DNA from: Bizionia sp. M204
GTDB taxonomy: Bacteria; Bacteroidota; Bacteroidia; Flavobacteriales; Flavobacteriaceae
DNA: 64,000 nucleotides
NCBI RefSeq assembly: GCF_023205095.1
Contig: NZ_CP046242.1
Coordinates: forward strand, 418,501-482,500
Reading direction: 5' to 3'
The notes beneath the pieces are model-generated. The model was not told the DNA's origin and made no database searches. It saw only the letters and a program-made list of their open reading frames with translations. Positions 39,032 to 46,832 of the stretch are shown piece after piece (the stretch's first letter is position 1; every line of letters begins with the position of its first letter). The position numbers and the translations under genes were made by a program.

Positions 39032-39928
39032 TTAAAGATATTTTTCTAAATCTGCAATAGAATGAAACACTTTAATGGATTTATGTAGCTTGCTTGTATC
39101 AATATGATCTAACATTCGTCCAAAAACCCACAATTCGTTGTTGTTTGTGAGTAATTCATTTTGAAATTCATTTAAGTAACCCGAAATATTTTCTGCCTCT
39201 GGTTTCACAGTAAAGTATGAAAGGAAAATGACGTTCTTGTAATGTTTCAAAATGTCCTTTAAGCTAACAATGGGAACGCTTGGTCCTAAATAAATAGTGT
39301 GATATTCAGATTTTGTTAATTTGTAATTGATGAAGTGAAGACCTAAATCGTGAATTTCGTTGTTAGGAAGAAAGAGAACAAAGGTTTTCTCGTTGTTTTT
39401 TGGGGATATATATTGATGCTTTTCAATATTAATCAATAATTTCTGTTTAATCAGTTCTGAAATAAAATGTTCTTGCGCAGGTGTTATGGTATTTGTTTGC
39501 CAAAGCAAGCCTATTTCACTCATTAGTGGAATGAAGACTTCCAAGAATATTTCCGAAAAACTTTTATTATTTTTTAGTGTATCATAGGTTTTTAAAAAGA
39601 GTGCTTTGTCAAAATTCAGCATGGCTAGCTTAAACATGTTGGTGGCATGATCATCGGCATAATCTTTAGCTGATAGATTACGCACCGTGTCTGCAATATC
39701 TAGCTCATTAATTTTAGCGATTTTGGAAATTTTATAACCATTGTTATAAAGAAACGTAATGTTAAGTAGCTTCTGTAAGCTTTCTAAGCTATAAAACCTA
39801 ATATTAGTTTCGGTGCGGTTTGGTTTTAGAAGGTTGTAACGTTTTTCCCAAATTCTAATGGTATGGGCTTTGACACCTGATAGGTTTTCAAGGTCCTTGA
39901 TGCTGAAGTTATTCTTAATATTGTTCAT
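39032..39928 (-). CDS. CarH/LitR-like MerR regulator with B12-binding domain
   Basis: A 298-residue regulator. Residues 9-75 are a MerR winged helix (FSIKDLENLSGVKAHTIRIWEKRYNLLKP). Residues 90-170 form the helical B12-cap with the W-x9-EH motif of the CarH group: Trp143, Glu153, His154. The C-terminal B12 Rossmann part (about 180-298) keeps EIHDLG (Glu191, His193, Gly196), equivalent to the cobalamin-ligand ExHxxG. In characterised relatives adenosylcobalamin binding gives DNA-bound repressor in the dark, released by light. It lies directly upstream of crtI on the same strand, sharing an operator-like element with it. Light control here is inferred. Confidence 0.88.
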   Translation of the reverse strand: MNNIKNNFSIKDLENLSGVKAHTIRIWEKRYNLLKPNRTETNIRFYSLESLQKLLNITFLYNNGYKISKIAKINELDIADTVRNLSAKDYADDHATNMFKLAMLNFDKALFLKTYDTLKNNKSFSEIFLEVFIPLMSEIGLLWQTNTITPAQEHFISELIKQKLLINIEKHQYISPKNNEKTFVLFLPNNEIHDLGLHFINYKLTKSEYHTIYLGPSVPIVSLKDILKHYKNVIFLSYFTVKPEAENISGYLNEFQNELLTNNNELWVFGRMLDHIDTSKLHKSIKVFHSIADLEKYL

Positions 39929-39949
39929 ATTTTATTCGAAAATATTAAA

Positions 39950-39978
39950 CAAAAATAATAAATTAATTGGATATACAA
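39950..39978 (-). promoter_or_regulatory. Promoter of the CarH-like regulator
   Basis: On the minus strand TTG (39978-39976), an 18-base spacer, then TATTTTTG (39957-39950), followed by TTTAATATTTT as in the crtI promoter (TTTAACATTTT). Autoregulation is likely. Confidence 0.6.
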
Positions 39979-40091
39979 CCAGAAAGCTATTTTTTATGCT
40001 ATGAGTTTAAGCGGTTCTTTGAGATGTAGAATGATAGATACTTGGTAGAAAATGATGAAAACGTCTAAAATTTAGGTTGACGTAATTTTAG

Positions 40092-40175
40092 TGCGCACGA
40101 GAAGACTCGAACTTCCACGGACTAATGTCCACCAACCCCTCAAGCTGGCGCGTCTACCAATTCCGCCACGTGCGC
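40092..40175 (-). tRNA. tRNA-Leu (GAG)
   Basis: The 84-base minus-strand sequence folds into a cloverleaf: acceptor GCGCACG/CGTGCGC with discriminator A, anticodon stem CCAGC/GTTGG with loop TTGAGGG (anticodon GAG), a long variable arm (GGAC/GTCC) typical of class II tRNAs, and T arm GGAAG/CTTCT with TTCGAGT. 3' CCA is not encoded. Confidence 0.96.
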
Positions 40176-40195
40176 ATTAAATAATGACTAAAAAT

Positions 40196-40228
40196 AAAAA
40201 AAGTTAAGCAGATTGCTTAACTTTTTTT
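40196..40228. terminator. 15-bp perfect stem between the two tRNA genes
   Basis: AAAAAAA-GTTAAGCA pairs with TGCTTAAC-TTTTTTT around a 3-base GAT loop, so it is a symmetric bidirectional terminator-like hairpin. On the minus strand it would end a tRNA-Lys transcript before tRNA-Leu, or process the pair. Confidence 0.85.
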
Positions 40229-40230
40229 AG

Positions 40231-40303
40231 TGACCAGGCTGGGGCTCGAACCCAGGACCATCTCCTTAAAAGGGAGATGCTCTACCAACTGAGCTACCTA
40301 GTC
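40231..40303 (-). tRNA. tRNA-Lys (TTT)
   Basis: A 73-base minus-strand sequence with acceptor GACTAGG/CCTGGTC (one G-T pair), D arm with AGCTCAGTTGGTAGAGC, anticodon stem TCTCC/GGAGA and loop CTTTTAA (anticodon TTT), and T arm CTGGG/CCCAG with TTCGAGC. Discriminator A; CCA not encoded. Confidence 0.96.
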
Positions 40304-40434
40304 ATTTTGTTTCTCTGTAACGAGGGTGCAAATATAAAAGCTTTAATTAATAAAACAAGGCTTTTTTTTAATTTTTTTTTGTTTTTTTGTTGACCAAGAT
40401 CGTATCTTTTTAATAATCAATTTTTAAGCTAATT

Positions 40435-40950
40435 ATGAATATTATTTTATTAGGTTATATGACGTCCGGAAAATCGCTAATTGGTGAAAAATTAAGCCGG
40501 ATTTTAAGGAAACCGTTTCAGGATTTAGATGATTATATTGAAAATAAAGAAGGTTTGTCTATTTCTGATATTTTTAAAACCAAAGGTGAAATATATTTTC
40601 GTAAAATAGAGGCCAAGCATTTAGAGACGTTCTTACAGCAAGAAGATATGATATTATCATTAGGAGGAGGGACGCCTTGTTATGGCAGTAATATGAAGCT
40701 CATTAAACAGCAACCGAACAGTAAAAGTATTTACTTGAATGTTTCTGTAGCCGAATTAGGAAAGCGTCTTTTTTTAAATAAAACAAACAGACCTTTAGTA
40801 GCCCATTTAAAAACTCAAGAAGAAACAACGGAGTTTGTAGGGAAGCATATTTTTGAACGACTTAACTTTTATAATCAAGCCGATTTAAATATCCAAGCTA
40901 ATAAATCGCCGGATGATATTATTGACGATATTTTATTAAAATTAATCTAA
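40435..40950 (+). CDS. aroK: Shikimate kinase
   Basis: Phosphorylates shikimate at the 3-position with ATP. The 171-residue P-loop kinase has LGYMTSGKSLIGEKL (5-19, Walker A), the shikimate-binding QDLDDYIE (about 29-36) and GGGTPC (about 78-83), plus FLNKTNRPL near the lid arginine. Its 3' end overlaps the convergent phosphoribosyltransferase gene by 9 bases. The partner aroE is at 14428. Cytoplasmic. Confidence 0.95.
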   Translation: MNIILLGYMTSGKSLIGEKLSRILRKPFQDLDDYIENKEGLSISDIFKTKGEIYFRKIEAKHLETFLQQEDMILSLGGGTPCYGSNMKLIKQQPNSKSIYLNVSVAELGKRLFLNKTNRPLVAHLKTQEETTEFVGKHIFERLNFYNQADLNIQANKSPDDIIDDILLKLI

Positions 40951-41448
40951 AGAGGCCTCAAAAAATTTTCCTTCCAAAATAACATCAACATGTTCATGAA
41001 GTGAGGTGGATAAAGAAATTCCTTTAAAATCTGCTTTAACAGGATACTTTTTGTGATTCCGGTTCACTAAAACGGCCGTTTTAAATTGTTTTAAGGGCAC
41101 ATCGAGAAAGTGTTTTACTCCGTAAATAAGTGTGGTTCCAGAATTTAATACGTCATCAATTAAAATAACGGACTTATTTGTGTAATCTGAAACCGCTAAA
41201 GAAGTAGTAATAGGGCTTAACGGATTTTTCTTATCAATTTTTACGCGACATAAAATAGGGTTGATTGTCGAAATTTTATTTAAAACGGTTTTTAATTTCT
41301 TGGCTAGAAGGTACCCATTAGAGTCAATGCCAGCCAAAACAACTTCTTCTTCATCCACATTGCTTTCGTAAATTTGATAGGCAATACGTCTTATTTTATG
41401 AACTATCTCATCGTGATTTAAAATCGTATTTTTTTCTGTTGTTTTCAT
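40942..41448 (-). CDS. Phosphoribosyltransferase (type I)
   Basis: A 168-residue PRTase-fold protein. The PRPP-binding signature is SVILIDDVLNSGTTLIYG (about 92-109), with the hood region IDSNGYLLAKKLKTVLNK (41-58) preceding it. It is closest in layout to PyrR/Xpt-like enzymes, but the base substrate cannot be decided: uracil, hypoxanthine/guanine, or a PyrR-like regulatory role are all possible. It is followed downstream on the same strand by nothing (convergent aroK) and lies 43 bases from the S4-domain gene upstream, which may be cotranscribed. Confidence 0.88.
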   Translation of the reverse strand: MKTTEKNTILNHDEIVHKIRRIAYQIYESNVDEEEVVLAGIDSNGYLLAKKLKTVLNKISTINPILCRVKIDKKNPLSPITTSLAVSDYTNKSVILIDDVLNSGTTLIYGVKHFLDVPLKQFKTAVLVNRNHKKYPVKADFKGISLSTSLHEHVDVILEGKFFEASLD

Positions 41449-41491
41449 AAAACTGTTTTTTCAAAGATAATAGAGATAATTATAAATTCTT

Positions 41492-41878
41492 TTAAATATC
41501 GGATTCAATTCCGTTCTCACCACGATATTCTTCAATGTCGCGACGATCTTTTTTAGTCGGTCTTCCTGTGCCTTTTTTGCGGTAGTAATCTTTAGAATAC
41601 TTTAGTAATTCATTGGCTGCAAAGGCTTCTTTTGGTGTAGTGTCCGTTCTATAAATATCAACTAATTTAGCGCCAACACGGTTTGGTGGTAAATCATTAA
41701 TAGTTAGGGTGTAGTTAATTTGATCTTTTCGAACCTCAATTTTATCTGTTGCATACACATCGCGACTAGGTTTTACAGAATCACCATTCACTTTTACATG
41801 CCCTTTCTTGCAAGCCGTTGTGGCTATGGTTCTTGTTTTGAAATATCTAACACACCATAAAAATTTATCTATTCGCAT
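41492..41878 (-). CDS. S4-domain RNA-binding protein (Hsp15/HslR-like)
   Basis: A 128-residue protein with an N-terminal S4 domain: MRIDKFLWCVRYFKTRTIATTACKKGHVKVNGDSVKPS (1-38). The basic C-terminus (KKGTGRPTKKDRRDIEEY) is typical of the Hsp15 group, which binds stalled 50S-nascent chain complexes. Cytoplasmic. Upstream of the phosphoribosyltransferase gene on the same strand. Length matches the E. coli protein. Confidence 0.88.
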   Translation of the reverse strand: MRIDKFLWCVRYFKTRTIATTACKKGHVKVNGDSVKPSRDVYATDKIEVRKDQINYTLTINDLPPNRVGAKLVDIYRTDTTPKEAFAANELLKYSKDYYRKKGTGRPTKKDRRDIEEYRGENGIESDI

Positions 41879-41958
41879 ACAAAAGGTCTAAAAACTACGT
41901 TAATGTTGTTGTACAAAATTATTTAAAAATTGTATCTTGCCAACAAAAATAAGCAATA

Positions 41959-42978
41959 ATGAAATTAAGAAAAATTTTACTTTTAATAATAACGGTTTCT
42001 GCGTTATTTGTTTCTTGTGATAACGATGATGAAGCGGCTGTGCCGTATACACCACCTCGAGATGCTGGCGAAGTATATTTAGAGGATATTGCCGATATTG
42101 AAGAATATCTTGAGACACACTTTTACAATTATGAGGAATTTCAGCAAAATAATCCATATAGCGTAGTCAATGATGGGTTTGAGATTGTTTTTGATACAAT
42201 TGCTGGGTTAAATAGTGATAAAACGCCATTAATAGATATGGTACAATTTAAAATGATTAATAGTTATGGCGTTGATTACAAATTGTATTTTTTAAAAGTT
42301 CGTGAAGGTCTCGGAAATGTTATTCATTTTTCAGATCAAGCTACTTTAAATTATGAAGGTAGTAGTATAATTAATGGGTACGTATTTGATAGTGCTGTTA
42401 ACGAGACACAATTTAATCTATTGCCTGTGGGAGCTGTTTCTGGAGTTATTCCAGGGTTAAGGGAAGGTATTATTGAATTTAAAACGAGTAATGATTTTAG
42501 CAATAATATGGATGGAACAACTAATTATCATAACCACGGAATTGGTGCAGTTTTTATTCCATCTGGATTGGCATATTTTGATCAACCTCTCGTGGGTGTT
42601 CCAGGATATACACCCCTTATCTTTAAATTTAATTTATATAAAAGAACCATATTAGATCATGACGGTGATGGTATCCCTTCATTTCTAGAAAACTTAAACG
42701 ACAATGGCGATATTTTTGATGATGATACAGATGGAAATTTTAACCCTAATTTTTTAGATGATGATGATGATGGTGATGGCTATTACACGAGAGATGAAAT
42801 TGATTATAATGAATATATATTAATGACAGGTGATCCAGAGCCTGTGTTTGCGGAAAATGAATTTGAAAGTTCACGTATAGAAAATAATGGCACCATTACA
42901 ATTAAAACTATTATTTTAACGGATAGAAATGGTGATGGAATTCCTGATTATTTGGATATTAATACGATTCCAGAATAA
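41959..42978 (+). CDS. FKBP-type isomerase lipoprotein with calcium-repeat tail
   Basis: A 339-residue lipoprotein with lipobox LFVSC (about Cys20). The central part (about 125-230) resembles an FKBP rotamase: VIHFSDQATLNYEGSSIINGYVFDSA and VGAVSGVIPGLREGI with the GxxxGLxxG-like turn and AVFIPSGLAYFD. The C-terminal third has DHDGDGIP, DDDTDGNFNPNFLDDDDDGDGYYTRDE and DRNGDGIPDYLD, aspartate-rich thrombospondin type 3-like calcium repeats. It is probably outer-membrane attached. The fusion to calcium repeats is unusual outside this phylum. It starts 80 bases after the divergent S4 gene. Confidence 0.82.
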   Translation: MKLRKILLLIITVSALFVSCDNDDEAAVPYTPPRDAGEVYLEDIADIEEYLETHFYNYEEFQQNNPYSVVNDGFEIVFDTIAGLNSDKTPLIDMVQFKMINSYGVDYKLYFLKVREGLGNVIHFSDQATLNYEGSSIINGYVFDSAVNETQFNLLPVGAVSGVIPGLREGIIEFKTSNDFSNNMDGTTNYHNHGIGAVFIPSGLAYFDQPLVGVPGYTPLIFKFNLYKRTILDHDGDGIPSFLENLNDNGDIFDDDTDGNFNPNFLDDDDDGDGYYTRDEIDYNEYILMTGDPEPVFAENEFESSRIENNGTITIKTIILTDRNGDGIPDYLDINTIPE

Positions 42979-43001
42979 TATAAATAGACTTATGTAAAAA
43001 C

Positions 43002-43028
43002 AAAAAAACCGCAATTTGCGGTTTTTTT
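43002..43028. terminator. Bidirectional terminator between convergent genes
   Basis: AAAAAAACCGCAA with the complementary TTGCGGTTTTTTT and a one-base to three-base loop; lies between the FKBP lipoprotein stop at 42978 and the barrel gene stop at 43052. Confidence 0.88.
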
Positions 43029-43051
43029 GTTTTTATAATGTCGTTTCAACT

Positions 43052-43636
43052 TTAGAGTAGCAGTGAAATACTTAAAATGAGTTGATCCGGACGTGTGTCT
43101 ATTCTTCCAATACTTAATCCGTTATCCGTAGCAAATACGGCTTCATTATCACTGAAACCACGTTCATAACGTAAATCAAATCCAATTTTATTTAAGCTAA
43201 AACCGACGCCAAAATTGAGTCCAACCGTAAAATCGTTTTCTATGGAGTCAATATTAATTCCATCAAATTCCGAGTCGATAATATATTGTAATGAAGGACC
43301 GGCAAAAACATTAAGTACTTTTAAAAATCGAACACCAACCAATAGCGGAGCATCAATTTTTTGCATTTTAAAATCACCAGTATTATATTTACTCTTGGTG
43401 GCTGTATAAACCAATTCTGGTTTGGCAAAAATCTTTCCTCCAGCTTTATAGAATAAACCAAAATGGTAGCCTACATTCCGGTCTGGTTTTTCTGCAGCGC
43501 TAACGGCCGATTCATAATAATTACCATTTGCGTTGTAGTTTAATCCACCTTTAAAACCAAAACCACTTGCGGTTTGAGCTGTTGCTGTGCCTATAAATAA
43601 AAAGGAGGCAACCAGACTTAAAACAAGATATTTCAT
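43052..43636 (-). CDS. Outer-membrane beta-barrel protein
   Basis: A 194-residue exported protein. Residues 1-20 are a signal peptide (TATAQ cleavage). The rest alternates hydrophobic and polar residues in strands such as SGFGFKGGLNYNANGNYYES, VGYHFGLFYKAGG, FTVGLNFGVGFSLNKIGFDLRYERGFSD, ending in ILSISLLL, consistent with an eight-strand porin-family barrel (OmpA/OmpX-like, PF13568 type). Function unknown; such proteins may be adhesins or small channels. Monocistronic. Confidence 0.85.
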   Translation of the reverse strand: MKYLVLSLVASFLFIGTATAQTASGFGFKGGLNYNANGNYYESAVSAAEKPDRNVGYHFGLFYKAGGKIFAKPELVYTATKSKYNTGDFKMQKIDAPLLVGVRFLKVLNVFAGPSLQYIIDSEFDGINIDSIENDFTVGLNFGVGFSLNKIGFDLRYERGFSDNEAVFATDNGLSIGRIDTRPDQLILSISLLL

Positions 43637-43684
43637 AATTATTTGTTTTTTTGATTACCTCCTTTAAACGAAAATAAATTTCGT

Positions 43685-44638
43685 TTATTTTCTTTTCACG
43701 ACAGTTTCTGCCGCTTTTACAATAGCTTCTGCATTTAGGCCATATTTTTCCATGAGTTGAGCAGGCGTTCCCGACTCTCCAAACGTGTCATTCGTTGCTA
43801 CAAACTCTTGTGGTGTTGGATAGTTTGTTGCTAATACACGGGAAACACTTTCCCCTAAACCACCTAAATGGTTATGCTCTTCCGCCGTCACTATACAACC
43901 TGTTTTTTTAACTGATTTTAAAATAGCGGCATCATCTAAAGGTTTTATGGTGTGAATGTTAATTACTTCAGCAGAAATACCTTTCTCATTTAAAGTTTTA
44001 GCAGCTTCAAGAGCTTCCCAAACTAAATGACCCGTTGCCACAATCGTTACATCAGTACCATCCAATAAATGTAGGGCTTTACCAATTTCAAATTTTTGGT
44101 CAGCAGGTGTAAAGTTGGCCACACTTGGGCGTCCAAACCTTAAATAAACAGGACCTTCATGTTCTGCTATAGCAATAGTTGCTGCTTTGGTTTGGTTGTA
44201 ATCACAAGGATTAATAACCGTCATGCCGGGTAACATTTTCATTAAACCAATATCTTCTAAAATCTGGTGTGTAGCACCATCTTCACCTAAAGTTAAGCCC
44301 GCATGCGATGCACAAATTTTCACATTTTTACCTGAATATGCAACACTCTGACGAATTTGATCGTAAACACGACCAGTTGAAAAGTTAGCAAAGGTTCCTG
44401 TAAATGGAATTTTACCACCAATAGTTAAACCAGCTGCTAGTCCAATCATGTTGGCTTCCGCAATACCGACTTGAAAAAAACGTTCGGGATGGTTCTTTTT
44501 AAAATCATCCATTTTTAACGAACCAATTAAATCCGCACAAAGAGCCACAACATTTTCATTGGTTTTTCCTAGTTCGGTTAATCCAGCTCCAAAACCTGAA
44601 CGTGTATCTTTATTTCCTGTGTTTGTATATGTTTTCAT
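43685..44638 (-). CDS. Transketolase, C-terminal subunit
   Basis: A 317-residue protein covering the pyrimidine-binding and C-terminal domains of transketolase. Visible signatures are FFQVGIAEANMIGLAAGL (with the catalytic Glu of the PP/Pyr interface, about 55-72), SHAGLTLGEDGATHQ, and a C-terminal transketolase_C domain with HLVWEALEAAKTLNEKG. I start at ATG 44638; the in-frame TTG at 44653 adds nothing. It is translated separately from the N-terminal subunit upstream (32-base gap), so transketolase works as an alpha2beta2 complex, converting pentose phosphates and supplying erythrose-4-phosphate to the shikimate pathway. Confidence 0.93.
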   Translation of the reverse strand: MKTYTNTGNKDTRSGFGAGLTELGKTNENVVALCADLIGSLKMDDFKKNHPERFFQVGIAEANMIGLAAGLTIGGKIPFTGTFANFSTGRVYDQIRQSVAYSGKNVKICASHAGLTLGEDGATHQILEDIGLMKMLPGMTVINPCDYNQTKAATIAIAEHEGPVYLRFGRPSVANFTPADQKFEIGKALHLLDGTDVTIVATGHLVWEALEAAKTLNEKGISAEVINIHTIKPLDDAAILKSVKKTGCIVTAEEHNHLGGLGESVSRVLATNYPTPQEFVATNDTFGESGTPAQLMEKYGLNAEAIVKAAETVVKRK

Positions 44639-44670
44639 ATGTATGTCCACCAAAGTGGAAGTCTTTTTAA

Positions 44671-45516
44671 TTAATAATCGCCTAAAGTCTCTGGGTTTTG
44701 TTCTAAACCTATTGCTAATTGCTCGTCATTAGGTGCTTTTCCGTGCCATGCATGTGTATGCATCATAAAATCGACACCATTACCCATAACGGTTTTTAGC
44801 AAAACACAAACGGGTTTGCCTTGTCCTGTTTTAGATTTTGCTTCAGCCATTCCTTTTAATATAGCGTCTATATTATTACCGTCCTCAATCTCCACAACCG
44901 TCCAATCAAACGCTTCAAACTTGGCTTTTAAACTGCCCATTGGTAATACATCATCCGTAGAACCATCAATTTGTTGACTGTTTAAGTCGATAGTTGAAAT
45001 AATATTATCAACCTTATTACCGGCTGCGTACATTATAGCTTCCCAGTTTTGACCCTCTTGAAGTTCGCCATCACCATGTAAGCTGTAAACTAAATGAGTA
45101 TCATTATTTAATTTTTTTGCTTGTGCAGCCCCTAAAGCAACAGACATACCTTGACCTAATGATCCGGAGGCAATACGAATACCTGGTAAACCTTCGTGTG
45201 TAGTTGGGTGTCCTTGCAAACGGGAGTTAATTAATCTGAATGTATTTAATTCATCTACTGGAAAATAGCCCGAACGCGCTAAAACACTATAATATACCGG
45301 TGAAATATGACCGTTTGATAAAAAGAATAAATCTTCACCAAAACCATCCATATCAAATCCGTCTTTACGGTCCATGATATCTTGGTATAGTGCTACAAAA
45401 AATTCGGCACAACCTAATGAACCTCCTGGGTGTCCAGAGTTTACCTTGTGTACCATACGTAAAATATCTCTACGTACCTGGGTTGTTAAATTTTCTAATT
45501 GTTGTGTGTTTGACAT
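44671..45516 (-). CDS. Transketolase, N-terminal subunit
   Basis: A 281-residue protein covering the ThDP-binding domain. The motif GDGELQEGQNWEAIMYAAG (about 146-164) is the GDG...N cofactor-Mg site, preceded by RIASGSLGQGMSVALGAA, GHPGGSLGCAEFF near the start and HAWHGKAPN at the end. I start at ATG 45516; the earlier frame extends only through upstream TTG/other codons. First gene of a two-gene operon with the C-terminal subunit, divergent from tgt. Cytoplasmic. Confidence 0.93.
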   Translation of the reverse strand: MSNTQQLENLTTQVRRDILRMVHKVNSGHPGGSLGCAEFFVALYQDIMDRKDGFDMDGFGEDLFFLSNGHISPVYYSVLARSGYFPVDELNTFRLINSRLQGHPTTHEGLPGIRIASGSLGQGMSVALGAAQAKKLNNDTHLVYSLHGDGELQEGQNWEAIMYAAGNKVDNIISTIDLNSQQIDGSTDDVLPMGSLKAKFEAFDWTVVEIEDGNNIDAILKGMAEAKSKTGQGKPVCVLLKTVMGNGVDFMMHTHAWHGKAPNDEQLAIGLEQNPETLGDY

Positions 45517-45581
45517 GTGTGTGTTGTTATTTTTATGTTGCAAAAATAACGCTTTATCTAGATTTATTATAAGAGTTTAAG

Positions 45582-45620
45582 TGCATTTATTAACGATTTC
45601 AATGCATTTGCTAACAATTT
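45582..45620. promoter_or_regulatory. Direct repeat in the divergent tkt/tgt region
   Basis: TGCATTTATTAACGATTT (45582-45599) and TGCATTTGCTAACAATTT (45603-45620) match at 15 of 18 bases and start 21 bases apart, about two helical turns, as expected for a dimeric regulator binding one DNA face. Confidence 0.5.
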
Positions 45621-45655
45621 TGTTTTTATTAAGAAGTACATCGTAATATCTTATT

Positions 45656-45663
45656 TATATTTG
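45656..45663 (+). promoter_or_regulatory. -7 promoter box for tgt
   Basis: TATATTTG, 22 bases before the tgt ATG at 45685; no clear -33 at the right distance. Confidence 0.5.
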
Positions 45664-45684
45664 CCCTCTCATGATAATTTGAAT

Positions 45685-46815
45685 ATGACATTTGACTTAA
45701 AAGCAACGGACCCGAAAACAAAAGCAAGGGCCGGAAAATTAACAACGGACCATGGTGTAATTGAAACACCAATTTTTATGCCTGTAGGAACCGTTGCAAC
45801 CGTAAAAGGTGTGCATCAGCGTGACCTCAAGAATGAAATTAATCCCGATATAATTTTAGGAAACACCTACCATTTATACTTGCGTCCACAAACAGATGTA
45901 TTGGAAAAAGCGGGTGGAATACATAAATTTATGAATTGGGACCGGAATATTTTAACCGACTCTGGTGGGTACCAAGTATATTCCCTATCTGCAAATAGAA
46001 AAATTAAGGAAGAAGGGGTTAAATTTAAAAGTCATATTGATGGAAGTTACCATTTCTTTACACCTGAAAACGTCATGGAAATTCAACGTTCTATTGGTGC
46101 TGATATTATTATGGCTTTTGATGAGTGTACACCATATCCATGCGATTATAGATACGCCAAACGATCCATGCACATGACGCATAGATGGTTGGATAGATGT
46201 ATTAATCATTTGGAAAAAACACCACTAAAATACGGGTATGATCAAGCTTTTTTTCCAATAGTTCAAGGAAGTACGTACAAGGATTTACGAAAACAATCGG
46301 CAGAATATATTGCCAATGCAGGAGCAGTAGGTAATGCTATTGGAGGATTATCGGTTGGTGAACCCGCCGAAGAAATGTACGGCATGACAGAAGTAGTAAC
46401 TGCTATTTTACCTGAAGATAAACCCCGATATTTAATGGGAGTTGGAACGCCAATTAATATTTTAGAAAATATAGCCTTAGGTGTTGATATGTTTGACTGT
46501 GTCATGCCTACTAGAAATGCACGAAATGGGATGCTTTTTACGGCTCATGGTTCCATAAACATTAAAAACCTAAAATGGCGCGACGATTTTTCGCCTATTG
46601 ACGACATGGGAATCACCTTTGTTGATACCGAATATAGCAAAGCCTATTTAAGACATTTGTTTACGGTTAATGAATTGTTAGGAAAACAAATTGCTACCAT
46701 TCATAATTTAGGTTTTTATATGTGGTTGGTTCGTGAAGCGAGAAAACATATATTAGCAGGAGATTTTGCCACTTGGAAAGATAAGATGGTAAAACAAATG
46801 GATAACCGCCTTTAA
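45685..46815 (+). CDS. tgt: tRNA-guanine transglycosylase (zinc ligands missing)
   Basis: Exchanges guanine-34 of GUN tRNAs for preQ1, leading to queuosine. The 376-residue TIM barrel has the nucleophile region LTDSGGYQVYSL (about 90-101), VQGSTYKDLR, the GGLSVGEP substrate loop and MPTRNARNG (about 273-281). I start at ATG 45685 (MTFDLKATD); the frame extends upstream only through TTG. The zinc site of characterised Tgt (CxCxxC plus His) is not present: the aligned stretch is DDMGITFVDTEYSKAYLRHL, where the three cysteines are replaced by Gly, Thr and Asp although His is kept. Otherwise family length and motifs are normal. Confidence 0.93.
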   Translation: MTFDLKATDPKTKARAGKLTTDHGVIETPIFMPVGTVATVKGVHQRDLKNEINPDIILGNTYHLYLRPQTDVLEKAGGIHKFMNWDRNILTDSGGYQVYSLSANRKIKEEGVKFKSHIDGSYHFFTPENVMEIQRSIGADIIMAFDECTPYPCDYRYAKRSMHMTHRWLDRCINHLEKTPLKYGYDQAFFPIVQGSTYKDLRKQSAEYIANAGAVGNAIGGLSVGEPAEEMYGMTEVVTAILPEDKPRYLMGVGTPINILENIALGVDMFDCVMPTRNARNGMLFTAHGSINIKNLKWRDDFSPIDDMGITFVDTEYSKAYLRHLFTVNELLGKQIATIHNLGFYMWLVREARKHILAGDFATWKDKMVKQMDNRL

Positions 46816-46832
46816 TTTAGAAGCTACAGAAA

